Positions 1 through 7,705 of a stretch of 17,323 nt of DNA are shown in pieces. The translations under genes and the position numbers were made by a program. The stretch is from the NCBI GenBank assembly GCA_028281205.1, contig JANQKJ010000096.1, forward strand, positions 1 to 17,323. Reading direction: 5' to 3'. Under the pieces are notes generated by a model. The model did no database searches and was not told where the DNA came from. It saw nothing but the letters and a program-made list of their open reading frames with translations. Source of the stretch: Gammaproteobacteria bacterium. Its GTDB lineage: Bacteria > Pseudomonadota > Gammaproteobacteria > UBA4575. How positions within the stretch are numbered: the first letter of the stretch is position 1; each line of letters opens with the position of its first letter.

Positions 1-264
1 CACCTAGAAAAATTCAGGAATGGTGATGCTTTCCCTATGAATAAAGAAACTATTAATCGTATCGAGCATATTGCAGGTATTGCTGACGCACTGCGAACAA
101 CTTACCCACGCAACACACAAATGGGTTCTCGTTGGCTACACACTCCACATAGGCGATTTAGAAATAACACACCTATTGAAACTATGTTAAAAAGTGATTC
201 TGGTTTACTAAGAGTCCGTTCTGAATTAGATTGTGCCTATGCTTGGGAACAATCAGGTTCCTAA
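1..264 (+). CDS. DUF2384 (MbcA/ParS/Xre) antitoxin-like protein, C-terminal part
   Basis: The frame is open from the first base of the window, so the gene very probably begins outside it; an ATG at 37 exists but has no ribosome binding site. The visible 87 residues carry the pattern of the MbcA/ParS/Xre toxin-binding domain (DUF2384): a helix ending in a conserved Trp (MGSRWLHTPHRRF), then NTPIETMLKSDSGLLRVRSELD and a short aromatic tail. In known systems this domain caps a RES-type or related toxin encoded next door. Here the next gene is a cysteine-cluster protein and not a RES toxin, so any toxin partner would have to lie upstream, or the protein is a solitary member. Whether an N-terminal Xre-type helix-turn-helix exists cannot be seen. 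The family call is good; a toxin-antitoxin role is inference. Confidence 0.75.
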   Translation, partial: HLEKFRNGDAFPMNKETINRIEHIAGIADALRTTYPRNTQMGSRWLHTPHRRFRNNTPIETMLKSDSGLLRVRSELDCAYAWEQSGS

Positions 265-284
265 CATAAATAGCGATTTTACAC

Positions 285-716
285 ATGCATGAAGAAACCA
301 TATTAAGATTCGAAGACCTTAAAGCAACACTCGACCCAAGCATCAAAATCACACCTGAGAATAAGTGCGGGTTCTGTACTAATTCAATCTGCTGTACTTA
401 TGTCACACAACCAATTGATACTCCTCGCAGCAAGCAAGATTTTGAATATTTACTCTGGCAAGTGTCGCATGAACATATAGAAGTATATCAGGACGACGAA
501 GGCTGGTGCCTATTAGTGCAAGGAAAATGCACGCATATCCTGCCGCAAGGAGGCTGTGGCATATACGATAATCGCCCCCAAATATGCCGTGACCACACCA
601 ACGATTACTGCGAATTTGATTCCCCTTCTGAAGAAGGATTTGAGTTATATTTCCGCAACTATGATGAACTGCTTGCTTATTGCAAGAAACGCTTTAAGCA
701 CTGGAAACGCGGTTAA
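285..716 (+). CDS. YkgJ-family cysteine-cluster protein
   Basis: A 143-residue soluble protein with the CxxC-x4-CC cluster of the YkgJ/UPF0153 family (Cys28, Cys31, Cys36, Cys37). A second set of cysteines follows in GWC, GKCTH, GGCGIY and the signature DNRPQICRDH, then DYC. The family is thought to bind zinc or an iron-sulfur centre, but no enzymatic reaction is established, so none is assigned. The protein is of ordinary length for the family and has no signal peptide or membrane segment. It lies 20 nt after the DUF2384 gene on the same strand and may be co-transcribed with it; the ribosome binding site is poor. It ends 34 nt from the convergent yrfG, and no clear terminator is visible between them. 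Confidence 0.8.
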   Translation: MHEETILRFEDLKATLDPSIKITPENKCGFCTNSICCTYVTQPIDTPRSKQDFEYLLWQVSHEHIEVYQDDEGWCLLVQGKCTHILPQGGCGIYDNRPQICRDHTNDYCEFDSPSEEGFELYFRNYDELLAYCKKRFKHWKRG

Positions 717-750
717 AATCAAGCAACCCCTAACCTAACACTCAGGCCTT

Positions 751-1437
751 TTAATCTTTATTAGCTTCCAGCCCAACAACTATTTCGTGGAAGCCTTCAA
801 TTGCATGGAATTCATCAGTATCCTGGTGAGGCAAAGTAGTATCGGGTTGACTGATACTTAGTAGATGCTTTATTCCATGACGATCTGCAGCTTGCAATAC
901 TGAAACGTTATCGTCTATTAATAACGTAGTTTGTGGATGATAATTTTCATCATTCGCTAGCAATGGCCAAAATTCATCATGCTCTTTTGCAAAACCATAG
1001 CTATGTGAAGTAATAACGCGATCAAACATGGAACGAATTCCTGTTTCCCGCATCTTAATATCTACACTGTCCATATGAGCATTGGTTAATAACACTGACC
1101 TCTTGCCATTAGACTTTAACCAAAGCAGAAACTCATTTACTAGAGGAAATAGACTGACCCTTGAAGCAACCTGGCATTTGAGATCCTTGATATTGAGATC
1201 CAATTGCTGCGACCAATAATCAGTGCAATACCAGTTCAACTTGCCACGTTGCTGTTTATACATGGAAAGCAAAAGCTGTTTAGCTTCGGCATCATCTAAT
1301 CCTTTATTTTTACTATATATAAACGGAACATATTCATGCCAAAAATAATTGTCAAACGCTAAATCCATTAGCGTACCATCCATATCAAGAAATACAGTAT
1401 TTATTTGAGCCCAATCTATATAGCGACTATTATTCAT
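751..1437 (-). CDS. yrfG: HAD-family GMP/IMP nucleotidase YrfG
   Basis: A 228-residue haloacid-dehalogenase-fold phosphatase. Motif I is LDMDGT, with the nucleophile Asp18 and the acid Asp20. Motif II is LLTNAH near residue 118, a Lys follows in YGFAKEHDEF, and the metal-binding LLIDD closes the active site. Residues FDNYFW after motif I and LNWYCTDYW in the cap are characteristic of YrfG, which removes phosphate from purine mononucleotides such as GMP and IMP in the cytoplasm. The length matches E. coli YrfG (about 220). It is divergent from cysQ with only about 50 bp between the starts, so the two promoters must be interleaved. No Shine-Dalgarno sequence precedes the ATG, but the N-terminus aligns with the family from WAQINTVFLD, so the start is credible. 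Confidence 0.9.
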   Translation of the reverse strand: MNNSRYIDWAQINTVFLDMDGTLMDLAFDNYFWHEYVPFIYSKNKGLDDAEAKQLLLSMYKQQRGKLNWYCTDYWSQQLDLNIKDLKCQVASRVSLFPLVNEFLLWLKSNGKRSVLLTNAHMDSVDIKMRETGIRSMFDRVITSHSYGFAKEHDEFWPLLANDENYHPQTTLLIDDNVSVLQAADRHGIKHLLSISQPDTTLPHQDTDEFHAIEGFHEIVVGLEANKD

Positions 1438-1487
1438 AACTAATTTTATTAAGTGTAACTAAAATCTATCAATTTTATTTAATAAAC

Positions 1488-2306
1488 ATGCTTGCCAATA
1501 AAGAATTAAAAAATCTAAGCCTTGAGATTAATCAAGTTGCTTATGAGGCCGGCAGAATGATACGCAAATACTTTAATTCATCCTACGAAGTGGAGCTGAA
1601 AAATGACAAATCACCAGTCACTACTGCTGATATCGTAGCGAATGATTATATTGAACAACAGCTACGCAGCATTACACCAGATATCCCAAGAATATCTGAA
1701 GAATCCGAAAATACAAGCTACCAAGAGCGCCAACACTGGGATACTTTCTGGTTAATTGATCCGCTAGATGGAACTCGTGAATTTGTAAAAAATCGTCCTG
1801 ATTTCACTGTTAATATTGCACTAGTACACAAACAACAACCGATATTAGGCACTATTTATTTACCTATCGCCGATCAACTGTACTATGCAAGAATAGATGA
1901 CCATGCCTACCGTCAGGATCAATCTGGTGCACCCACTAAGATTAGTGTAGCTGCACAACTGCAGTCAATCCCACGTATATGTAGTAGTCGTTCTCATTCA
2001 GGCAGATCCATGCAACGCTTTCTAGATGCTGTAGGAGAGCATCAACTAATAGCTAGAGGCAGCTCAATTAAATCTTGCCTGATTGCTGATGGCAGTGCAG
2101 ATATTTACCCTAGATTTGGTCCTACATGGGAATGGGATACCGCAGCTGCACAGTCCATTATCGTCCAAGCCGGTGGACACCTAACAACATTGGACATGAA
2201 GTCCCTATCCTATAATAAAGAATCATTACTTAACCCTTCTTTTGTTGCCTTTGCACACAAGCAACATGGCTGGATGGAACCTTTGAATGCCTCCGTAACT
2301 AAATAA
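1488..2306 (+). CDS. cysQ: 3'(2'),5'-bisphosphate nucleotidase CysQ
   Basis: An inositol-monophosphatase-fold enzyme of 272 residues. It hydrolyses 3'-phosphoadenosine 5'-phosphate (PAP), the by-product of sulfate assimilation and of phosphopantetheine transfer, to AMP. The metal-binding signatures are intact: Glu71-Glu72 in SEESE, the DPLDGT motif from Asp91 with preceding WLI, and WEWDTAAA with Asp217. Length and motif spacing are normal for the family. The start is supported by the family-typical N-terminal helix (LSLEINQVAYEAGRMI), although there is no recognisable ribosome binding site before the ATG. The stop overlaps the ATG of the following acyltransferase (TAATG), implying translational coupling. 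CysQ controls PAP, which otherwise inhibits several enzymes; its coupling to an acyltransferase gene may be only organisational. Confidence 0.93.
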   Translation: MLANKELKNLSLEINQVAYEAGRMIRKYFNSSYEVELKNDKSPVTTADIVANDYIEQQLRSITPDIPRISEESENTSYQERQHWDTFWLIDPLDGTREFVKNRPDFTVNIALVHKQQPILGTIYLPIADQLYYARIDDHAYRQDQSGAPTKISVAAQLQSIPRICSSRSHSGRSMQRFLDAVGEHQLIARGSSIKSCLIADGSADIYPRFGPTWEWDTAAAQSIIVQAGGHLTTLDMKSLSYNKESLLNPSFVAFAHKQHGWMEPLNASVTK

Positions 2307-3145
2307 TGATTTACCAAGCTGTTGCTAAATTGCCTTTCCAGGCACTTTATTTACTGTCTGATATGGCAGCATTTTTGCTTTACTACATAGCTCGTTATCG
2401 ACGTAGCATTAGCTATCAGAATCTTCACCGTTCATTTCCTGACAAGTCAGTAAAAGAAATAATACAGATACAAAAGTCTGCCTACCTTCATTTGACAGAT
2501 TCCTTTCTGGAGGAATTAAAAACAAAAACTATTACCGACCAAGAAGTCAATGCACGTGTTGATCTTAAAAATTTTGCTGGCCTTGAAAAGTTATTCAATA
2601 ACGGCAAGTCAGTATTCCTGCTTACTGCTCACACCGCACCAATCGATTGGGTCGCATTTGCACTACACCTTAAATTTGGTTGCATAATTGATCCTGTCTA
2701 CAAACCAATTCACTCTAATCATTTAGACCAGTTTATATTTGCCGCGCGCTCGCGTCATCAAGGCACGCCGATTCCTTATAAAAAACTGGCTAAAGATGTC
2801 ATCTTGAGAAAACATGTCAAACGCTCTATTGCAATGTTGGCTGACTTAGAACCACGCTCACGCGATCAAGTCTTAGAGGTCGATTTCCTTAATCAATCAA
2901 CACGCTTTTTTTTAGGTAGTGAACGCATTATTAAGCTCACCAAACTCCCAACATACTTCATTGGCATCAGGCAAGTTAGAAGAGGTTACTATCAAGCTTA
3001 CGCAGAGGAAATAAGTCTTCGGCCAAGCGAGCTTGAAGGAGAACAACTAACGCGCAAATATATTCAGTGTGTGGAGAAAATTATTTTAGAAAATCCTGCC
3101 GCATGGCTGTGGACACACAAACGCTGGAAACACAGAACTACCTAA
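2306..3145 (+). CDS. LpxL/HtrB-like lysophospholipid/lipid A acyltransferase
   Basis: A 279-residue member of the LpxL/HtrB acyltransferase superfamily, which moves an acyl chain from acyl-ACP to a lipid acceptor at the inner membrane. A hydrophobic N-terminal segment (about residues 8-30) is followed by basic YRRSISYQNLHRSFP. The catalytic HX4D motif is His109-TAPI-Asp114, and the C-terminus ends in PAAWLWTHKRWKHR, typical of the family. The YRR..YQNL.RSFP.KS opening, and the stretch after the ADLEPRSRDQ block (FLGSERIIKL, RQVRRGYYQAY), read to me more like the Bacteroidota form than E. coli LpxL; this is judged by eye. The acceptor could be lipid A or another glycolipid. The gene is translationally coupled to cysQ through TAATG. 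Its 3' end overlaps the convergent lipoprotein gene by 8 bp. Confidence 0.82.
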   Translation: MIYQAVAKLPFQALYLLSDMAAFLLYYIARYRRSISYQNLHRSFPDKSVKEIIQIQKSAYLHLTDSFLEELKTKTITDQEVNARVDLKNFAGLEKLFNNGKSVFLLTAHTAPIDWVAFALHLKFGCIIDPVYKPIHSNHLDQFIFAARSRHQGTPIPYKKLAKDVILRKHVKRSIAMLADLEPRSRDQVLEVDFLNQSTRFFLGSERIIKLTKLPTYFIGIRQVRRGYYQAYAEEISLRPSELEGEQLTRKYIQCVEKIILENPAAWLWTHKRWKHRTT

Positions 3146-3551
3146 CAAATGGCGGTAGTTGTCCGTCAAGGTACCATGCCCCGGTATTTTCATCTTTCCA
3201 CCAGATTTGCTGCTCGCGAATGTTATGCACATTATTGACTCGCTCATGGTAATAAGAAATTTCAGCTATGACGACAGCTTCATCATTACTTTCATTTAAT
3301 ACCATTGAATTAACTTCATACTTAGTCACTCTGATTTCGTTCAGCAATTCAGAATTAATTGCAACCGTACCACCATCTCTTAGTTTGATATATTTACTGG
3401 CATCTTCATAGGCTTTCCAGCGGATCAATTTCCCATAGGCTTTTGCATTTGTTTTTAACGACTCAGCATTCTTGCTTGGATTACTATTACAAGCTGTTAA
3501 TAAACCAGTTAGCAATATTACTGAAAATAAAACTACCGCTATTCTTTTCAT
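3138..3551 (-). CDS. Small putative lipoprotein of unknown function
   Basis: A 137-residue protein with a clear lipoprotein signal: basic MKR, a hydrophobic stretch, then lipobox LTAC with the lipidated Cys at residue 21. Asn follows the Cys, which under E. coli sorting rules predicts the outer membrane. The mature part is short, mixed alpha/beta, and ends in IWWKDENTGAWYLDGQLPPF, a pattern common in NTF2-like periplasmic domains; no function is assigned. The start is placed at ATG 3551 because AGGTGG lies five bases upstream; a GTG three codons earlier would bury that site. It follows the large acyltransferase/ligase gene by 50 nt on the same strand with no terminator visible, so it is probably the last gene of that unit. 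Confidence 0.72.
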   Translation of the reverse strand: MKRIAVVLFSVILLTGLLTACNSNPSKNAESLKTNAKAYGKLIRWKAYEDASKYIKLRDGGTVAINSELLNEIRVTKYEVNSMVLNESNDEAVVIAEISYYHERVNNVHNIREQQIWWKDENTGAWYLDGQLPPFVR

Positions 3552-3601
3552 TTCAACCACCTATGATTATCTCTGTCTAGTTATTGCAGAAACGAGCCAT
3601 A

Positions 3602-6600
3602 CTAAGCCAAGCTTTCTCGTTCAGCAATCTGTTGTGCCGCATTATAATCCAGCTTACCTGTGCCTAATACTGGCATTTCTTTAACAGTTATAATTGATTT
3701 TGGCACCATCATTTCCGCACCACCTTGTGATGCTATATATTGTTGTAATGTTTTCCTATCAGCATGCACATTGGTACTGATGAGTATCAATTTTTCACCT
3801 TTCCGCTCATCTGAAACAGCACAAACACAATGCTGTTGCTCAGGCCATAACGCTGATATCCATCCTTCAACTTGAGTAAGCGACACCATTTCCCCGCCTA
3901 TTTTAGCAAATCGTTTTGCACGCCCTAAAATAGTGATGAAACCCTCATTATCAATATCAACAATATCGCCAGTATCATGCCAACCATCGTTGACAGGCTC
4001 AAGCACACCGGGGTTTTCTGCGCGCAAGTACCCCAACATAATATTGTTTCCTTTCACCCATAATCTACCTCCTTGATCAATACCCGGAATTGCTTCTAGT
4101 TTTGCCTCTATACCTGGAAACAATCTTCCTACAGTGCCAAATTTACAATGGCTATAATTATTAATACTTAGTGCGGGTGATGTTTCTGTCACACCATAAC
4201 CCTCAAATATTCTTACTCCAAACTTTTGTACCCATTTATCTCTAGTTGATGCTTTTAGCTTTTCCGCACCGGCTATTACATAGCGTGTATGTTGAAAATC
4301 TTCAGGGTCTGCATGCGTCGCATAACCACTAAGAAATGTGTCGGTACCAAACACTACTGTTGCTTTTGTGTCGTATACTAATTCTGGGACTACTTTATAG
4401 TGTAACGGTGATGGGTATAAAAATGTCTTAATCCCACTAGAGATAGGCAACGCTAGGCCCACTCCCAAACCAAAGGAATGAAATACCGGCAGCGCGTTAA
4501 AGAATTTATCTTTAGAAGAGAAATCCAAACACGCTTTAACTTGTGCTTGATTCGAAAGTAGATTTTTATGACTAAGAACAACACCTTTAGGCGAACCTTC
4601 CGAACCAGAGGTAAACAAAATGACGGCTGGATCCTGATTTTTATTTTGATGCTTCAATAAGCCTATTTTTGTTTTTACTACCCACAACCCCATCAGTTTA
4701 TCTAACAGACTTATTTGTTCTTTAATATCCTCTAGATAAACAATATTAACTTTTCCTGTCAGTGCTTCTTCAAGCGCCTCTAATTGACCAAGCTGAATAA
4801 ATCTATGAGAAGTAATAACCGTTTTTATTTGCGCAGTGTCTATCGCTGATAATAGGCTGTTTTTCCCTACAGTAAAATTCAACATCGCAGGCACCACACC
4901 CAAACCCTGCAAAGCATAAAAAGTTACACCTGTGGCAATTGCATTAGGCAACAACATGCCAACATTTTCTTGGCGAGAAATATAATGCGATAGACGCCTC
5001 CCTAATACCACACTTCCCAGAAGTACTCTGCCAAGAGTAATAGGTTTACGCTCTATATCTTCTAAGACTTCATGCTTAGGGCCAAATATTGTTTGTGACT
5101 TGCACAATGTTGTATATAAAGTTCCATTAGTTTCACTAGTTCTGTAAACCATATCCGTCATGACATCGTAAACCTTACGCCTTAATGCAAGTTTACGTGC
5201 TCCACCACGAATCTGTTTAGGTACATCCAATGCTACTGGCGGGCATATAGTAATTGTAATTTTAGGAAATAGTTTTAATTTAACTAATTCCTTTAAACGA
5301 CCAAACCCTGTGTACTGAGCGCCATCAATCCGTACCGGTAATAACTTAGCGTGACCTAGCTCAGCGATCTTCCCTGAGCCCTCATAAATTTTCATTAAGC
5401 TACCATTGCTGGTAATGCGCCCTTCAGGGAAAATTACAACCTTACGCCCACTACGCAGCATCTTCACCAAGCCCTTCACAGCCATAGGTTGTGTGGGATC
5501 TAATGGATACATTTCGAAAAACTGGGTAAATACTTTCGCCCACCATTTTTTATTCACATCAGTATTAATTGCAAATACTGGCATCTCTGGCATGTAGCTC
5601 ATTAGTAGCGGCCCATCCAATAGTGATGCATGATTAGCGACTATCACATGAGGAGTATTATCTTGCGGGTAATTCTCCAAACCCTTAACCTCAACTCTGT
5701 ATAATAATTTAAATAGTACTCTGCCAAGAGTTTTTAACGATTGTTTAGGTATTATCTTCATAATATATATCGCCACAAAAAAATTAAGAATTGCCAGCAT
5801 CCAGAATAAATCTGGTATTTCAAAACCTGCCATCAATACCGCAATCACTAATATTGATGCCAACACCATAAACATAGCATTAGAAATATTATTAGCTGCT
5901 ACTGTGCGTGAACGCAGCTTATCTTCAACCCGTCTCTGCAACAGCGTATATAACGGTACAATATAAAAACCAGCCGCTACTGATAACAGCAACATATCTA
6001 TTAACACTCGCCAGTGTTGTGCTTCAGATATGAACACTGAAACAGTTTTTAAACCATTACTTTCATTTACACTACTAATAGCGTTTAATGAAAAATATAA
6101 ATCCAAGCTGAGAATTGACATTGCCAGCGCCGCAAACGGAACTAGTCGCGCACTTATCTCACCCGCCATGGTTTTTCCACATAGCAATGACCCAACACCA
6201 ATGCCAATAGTAAACATTACTAGCAACAAAACCGCTACCTGCTCATCAGCACGCAACACATTTGCCGCCAACGGATTAAGCTGCGATTGAATAACGTAAC
6301 CTAAAAACCAAAACCACGATATTGCAAATATTACCCGTCTGATTTCCCAATGCTTTATGCCTAACTTATATATTTCATATGTCTGCCTGAATATATTGGC
6401 ATTCAACTTCAAGCTCGGATTAGCACTTGTAAGTCTAGGGATCAAAAAACTACTAAACCAACCCAATGATGCTGTGGTTAATAAGATAATTGAAATAGTA
6501 ACCGCACCATAATCACCAAGAATCAATAAACCACCTATGATAGTACCTAACAAAATAGACAAAAATGTCCCCGCCCCCATTAAGGCATTACCTGAAAGCA

Positions 6601-7024
6601 GTTCTATTTCTTCTAGCAGTTCAGGCAAAATTCCATATTTTGATGGTCCAAACAATGCTGATTGCAACCCTGTCAAACACAGACAAATAAATAATAAAAT
6701 AACGTGACTATTAATCAGTGCATAACAAGCTAACGCAAGTACGGAAAACTCAAGTGCTTTTATATATCTAATTAATCTATGTTTTGCATACCTATCTGCA
6801 AGCAGGCCACCAAATGCGGAGAAAAGGAAGAATGGCAAAATAAACAATCCGGCAGCTGCCATATTTAATATAGATGCCTCTATTCCAATCTGTTGTGCAA
6901 ACTCATATGTAATCAGTATCAGCAGAGCTGACTTGAAAACATTGTCACTAAACGCACCTAGAAATTGTACACAGAATAAAGGTGCAAAACGTTTAGTTGT
7001 AAACAGTGCAAAAATACTTTTCAT
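3602..7024 (-). CDS. aas: LplT-PlsC-acyl-ACP synthetase fusion (Aas-type lysophospholipid recycling)
   Basis: A 1140-residue three-part protein. Residues about 1-420 are a 12-helix MFS transporter like LplT, which flips lysophospholipid across the inner membrane. Residues about 440-620 are a PlsC acyltransferase with HX4D (His465-ASLL-Asp470) and FPEGR at 532-536. Residues about 640-1140 are an AMP-forming acyl-ACP/CoA synthetase, with its nucleotide loop TSGSEGSPKG at 805-814 and YGVTETSP near 945. Together they would import lysophosphatidylethanolamine, activate a fatty acid on ACP and re-acylate the lipid. E. coli uses two proteins for this, LplT (about 397) and Aas (about 719), whose summed length matches this fusion. 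The ATG overlaps the stop of the tetR gene (ATGA), so the two are translationally coupled. All catalytic motifs are intact. A 17-nt exact repeat sits at two domain joints. Confidence 0.92.
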   Translation of the reverse strand: MKSIFALFTTKRFAPLFCVQFLGAFSDNVFKSALLILITYEFAQQIGIEASILNMAAAGLFILPFFLFSAFGGLLADRYAKHRLIRYIKALEFSVLALACYALINSHVILLFICLCLTGLQSALFGPSKYGILPELLEEIELLSGNALMGAGTFLSILLGTIIGGLLILGDYGAVTISIILLTTASLGWFSSFLIPRLTSANPSLKLNANIFRQTYEIYKLGIKHWEIRRVIFAISWFWFLGYVIQSQLNPLAANVLRADEQVAVLLLVMFTIGIGVGSLLCGKTMAGEISARLVPFAALAMSILSLDLYFSLNAISSVNESNGLKTVSVFISEAQHWRVLIDMLLLSVAAGFYIVPLYTLLQRRVEDKLRSRTVAANNISNAMFMVLASILVIAVLMAGFEIPDLFWMLAILNFFVAIYIMKIIPKQSLKTLGRVLFKLLYRVEVKGLENYPQDNTPHVIVANHASLLDGPLLMSYMPEMPVFAINTDVNKKWWAKVFTQFFEMYPLDPTQPMAVKGLVKMLRSGRKVVIFPEGRITSNGSLMKIYEGSGKIAELGHAKLLPVRIDGAQYTGFGRLKELVKLKLFPKITITICPPVALDVPKQIRGGARKLALRRKVYDVMTDMVYRTSETNGTLYTTLCKSQTIFGPKHEVLEDIERKPITLGRVLLGSVVLGRRLSHYISRQENVGMLLPNAIATGVTFYALQGLGVVPAMLNFTVGKNSLLSAIDTAQIKTVITSHRFIQLGQLEALEEALTGKVNIVYLEDIKEQISLLDKLMGLWVVKTKIGLLKHQNKNQDPAVILFTSGSEGSPKGVVLSHKNLLSNQAQVKACLDFSSKDKFFNALPVFHSFGLGVGLALPISSGIKTFLYPSPLHYKVVPELVYDTKATVVFGTDTFLSGYATHADPEDFQHTRYVIAGAEKLKASTRDKWVQKFGVRIFEGYGVTETSPALSINNYSHCKFGTVGRLFPGIEAKLEAIPGIDQGGRLWVKGNNIMLGYLRAENPGVLEPVNDGWHDTGDIVDIDNEGFITILGRAKRFAKIGGEMVSLTQVEGWISALWPEQQHCVCAVSDERKGEKLILISTNVHADRKTLQQYIASQGGAEMMVPKSIITVKEMPVLGTGKLDYNAAQQIAERESLA
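5022..5038 (-). repeat. Copy 1 of in-frame 17-nt direct repeat within aas
   Basis: AGTACTCTGCCAAGAGT on the plus strand is identical to 5715-5731. On the coding strand both copies are read in the same frame and encode TLGRVL. This copy lies at the joint between the PlsC and synthetase parts (TLGRVLLGSVVLG). The spacing of 693 nt equals 231 codons. Confidence 0.85.
5715..5731 (-). repeat. Copy 2 of in-frame 17-nt direct repeat within aas
   Basis: Identical to 5022-5038. Here TLGRVL begins the linker between the MFS transporter part and the PlsC part (TLGRVLFKLLYRVEV). The identity is confined to these 17 bases. Confidence 0.85.
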
Positions 7025-7590
7025 TTTTCACACTCGTTAGCATTTAACATTTGAAATATCGTCTGTGTTATTAATTGTTTATGTGGTAATAAATCGCCAT
7101 GGATTCTTCCGTAGATTTTATTAATGCCTATTTGATGCACTGCACCCATCACCATTTCGCACAATAAATTTACGTCATTGCTTTTAATCGTATTTGACTT
7201 TATCAGCTCTTGTAATACTTGTTGCACGACTTTGTACGGCGTCAGAGTCGTGTTATCAACTTTTTGCATATGTGTATGCTGGGAAGTTAAGTAATACCTG
7301 AACATTAACCAGTCTTCATCTGCCATAGATAAAAAACAATGCACTAAAGCAGCAATCTTATCCATCAGCTGTTGTTCATTTATTACTGATTGCTGAAGCC
7401 TTTTTGCTAGTGTCTGGTGATAGTCATCAAATACTTGCCAGGCCAATTCGTCTTTGCTTGGGAAGTAACGGTAGATCGAACCTTCAGCGACTGAAGCGGA
7501 TGCTGCAATTTCTCTCGTTGTGGTACCTGCAATACCCTGCTTAATAAATAAATCTACCGCTGCAGTGATGATTTTATCGCGTGTGCTCAT
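7021..7590 (-). CDS. TetR/AcrR-family regulator of the acyltransferase/ligase gene
   Basis: A TetR-family repressor of 189 residues. The N-terminal helix-turn-helix is complete: RDKIITAAVDLFIKQG, then TTTREIAASASVAEGSIYRYF, then PSKDELAWQVF. The C-terminal two thirds form a ligand/dimerisation domain unlike any I can name. The start is ATG 7590: a GTG eight codons upstream (7614) would fall inside the promoter spacer and operator. Its stop overlaps the start of the LplT-PlsC-synthetase gene (ATGA). Established TetR regulators beside lipid genes often sense acyl-CoA or acyl-ACP, so a fatty-acid or lysolipid signal is a reasonable inference, but the ligand is not visible from sequence. Autoregulation of its own unit is strongly suggested by the operator in its promoter. 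Confidence 0.87.
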   Translation of the reverse strand: MSTRDKIITAAVDLFIKQGIAGTTTREIAASASVAEGSIYRYFPSKDELAWQVFDDYHQTLAKRLQQSVINEQQLMDKIAALVHCFLSMADEDWLMFRYYLTSQHTHMQKVDNTTLTPYKVVQQVLQELIKSNTIKSNDVNLLCEMVMGAVHQIGINKIYGRIHGDLLPHKQLITQTIFQMLNANECEK

Positions 7591-7599
7591 AGTGAGCAG

Positions 7600-7628
7600 A
7601 TTGTAAGTGAGCACTCACTCATTTGCAA
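7600..7628 (-). promoter_or_regulatory. Promoter of the tetR-aas-lipoprotein unit, giving a near-leaderless mRNA
   Basis: On the minus strand TTGCAA (7628-7623) and TACAAT (7605-7600) are separated by exactly 17 bases. Transcription should start about 7593, roughly three bases before ATG 7590. This explains the absence of a Shine-Dalgarno sequence and settles the start codon. Confidence 0.65.
7606..7619. promoter_or_regulatory. TetR-type operator palindrome
   Basis: AGTGAGCACTCACT is an inverted repeat of AGTGAG and CTCACT around two bases. It fills the spacer of the minus-strand promoter, a position where bound repressor blocks RNA polymerase. A further half-like copy, AGTGAGCA, lies at 7591-7598, 15 bp away. 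The divergent ABM monooxygenase gene starts 87 bp further on and may share this control. Confidence 0.7.
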
Positions 7629-7705
7629 GTAAATCACATATAAGACACAATCACATTTACATATCTTTATTCTAAGTCATTAATTTAACTGAGGATTATC
7701 CTGTT

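Noticed and set aside
7591..7614. Longer TetR start at GTG 7614
   Set aside because: It would place coding sequence within the promoter spacer and operator; ATG 7590 fits the family and the promoter.
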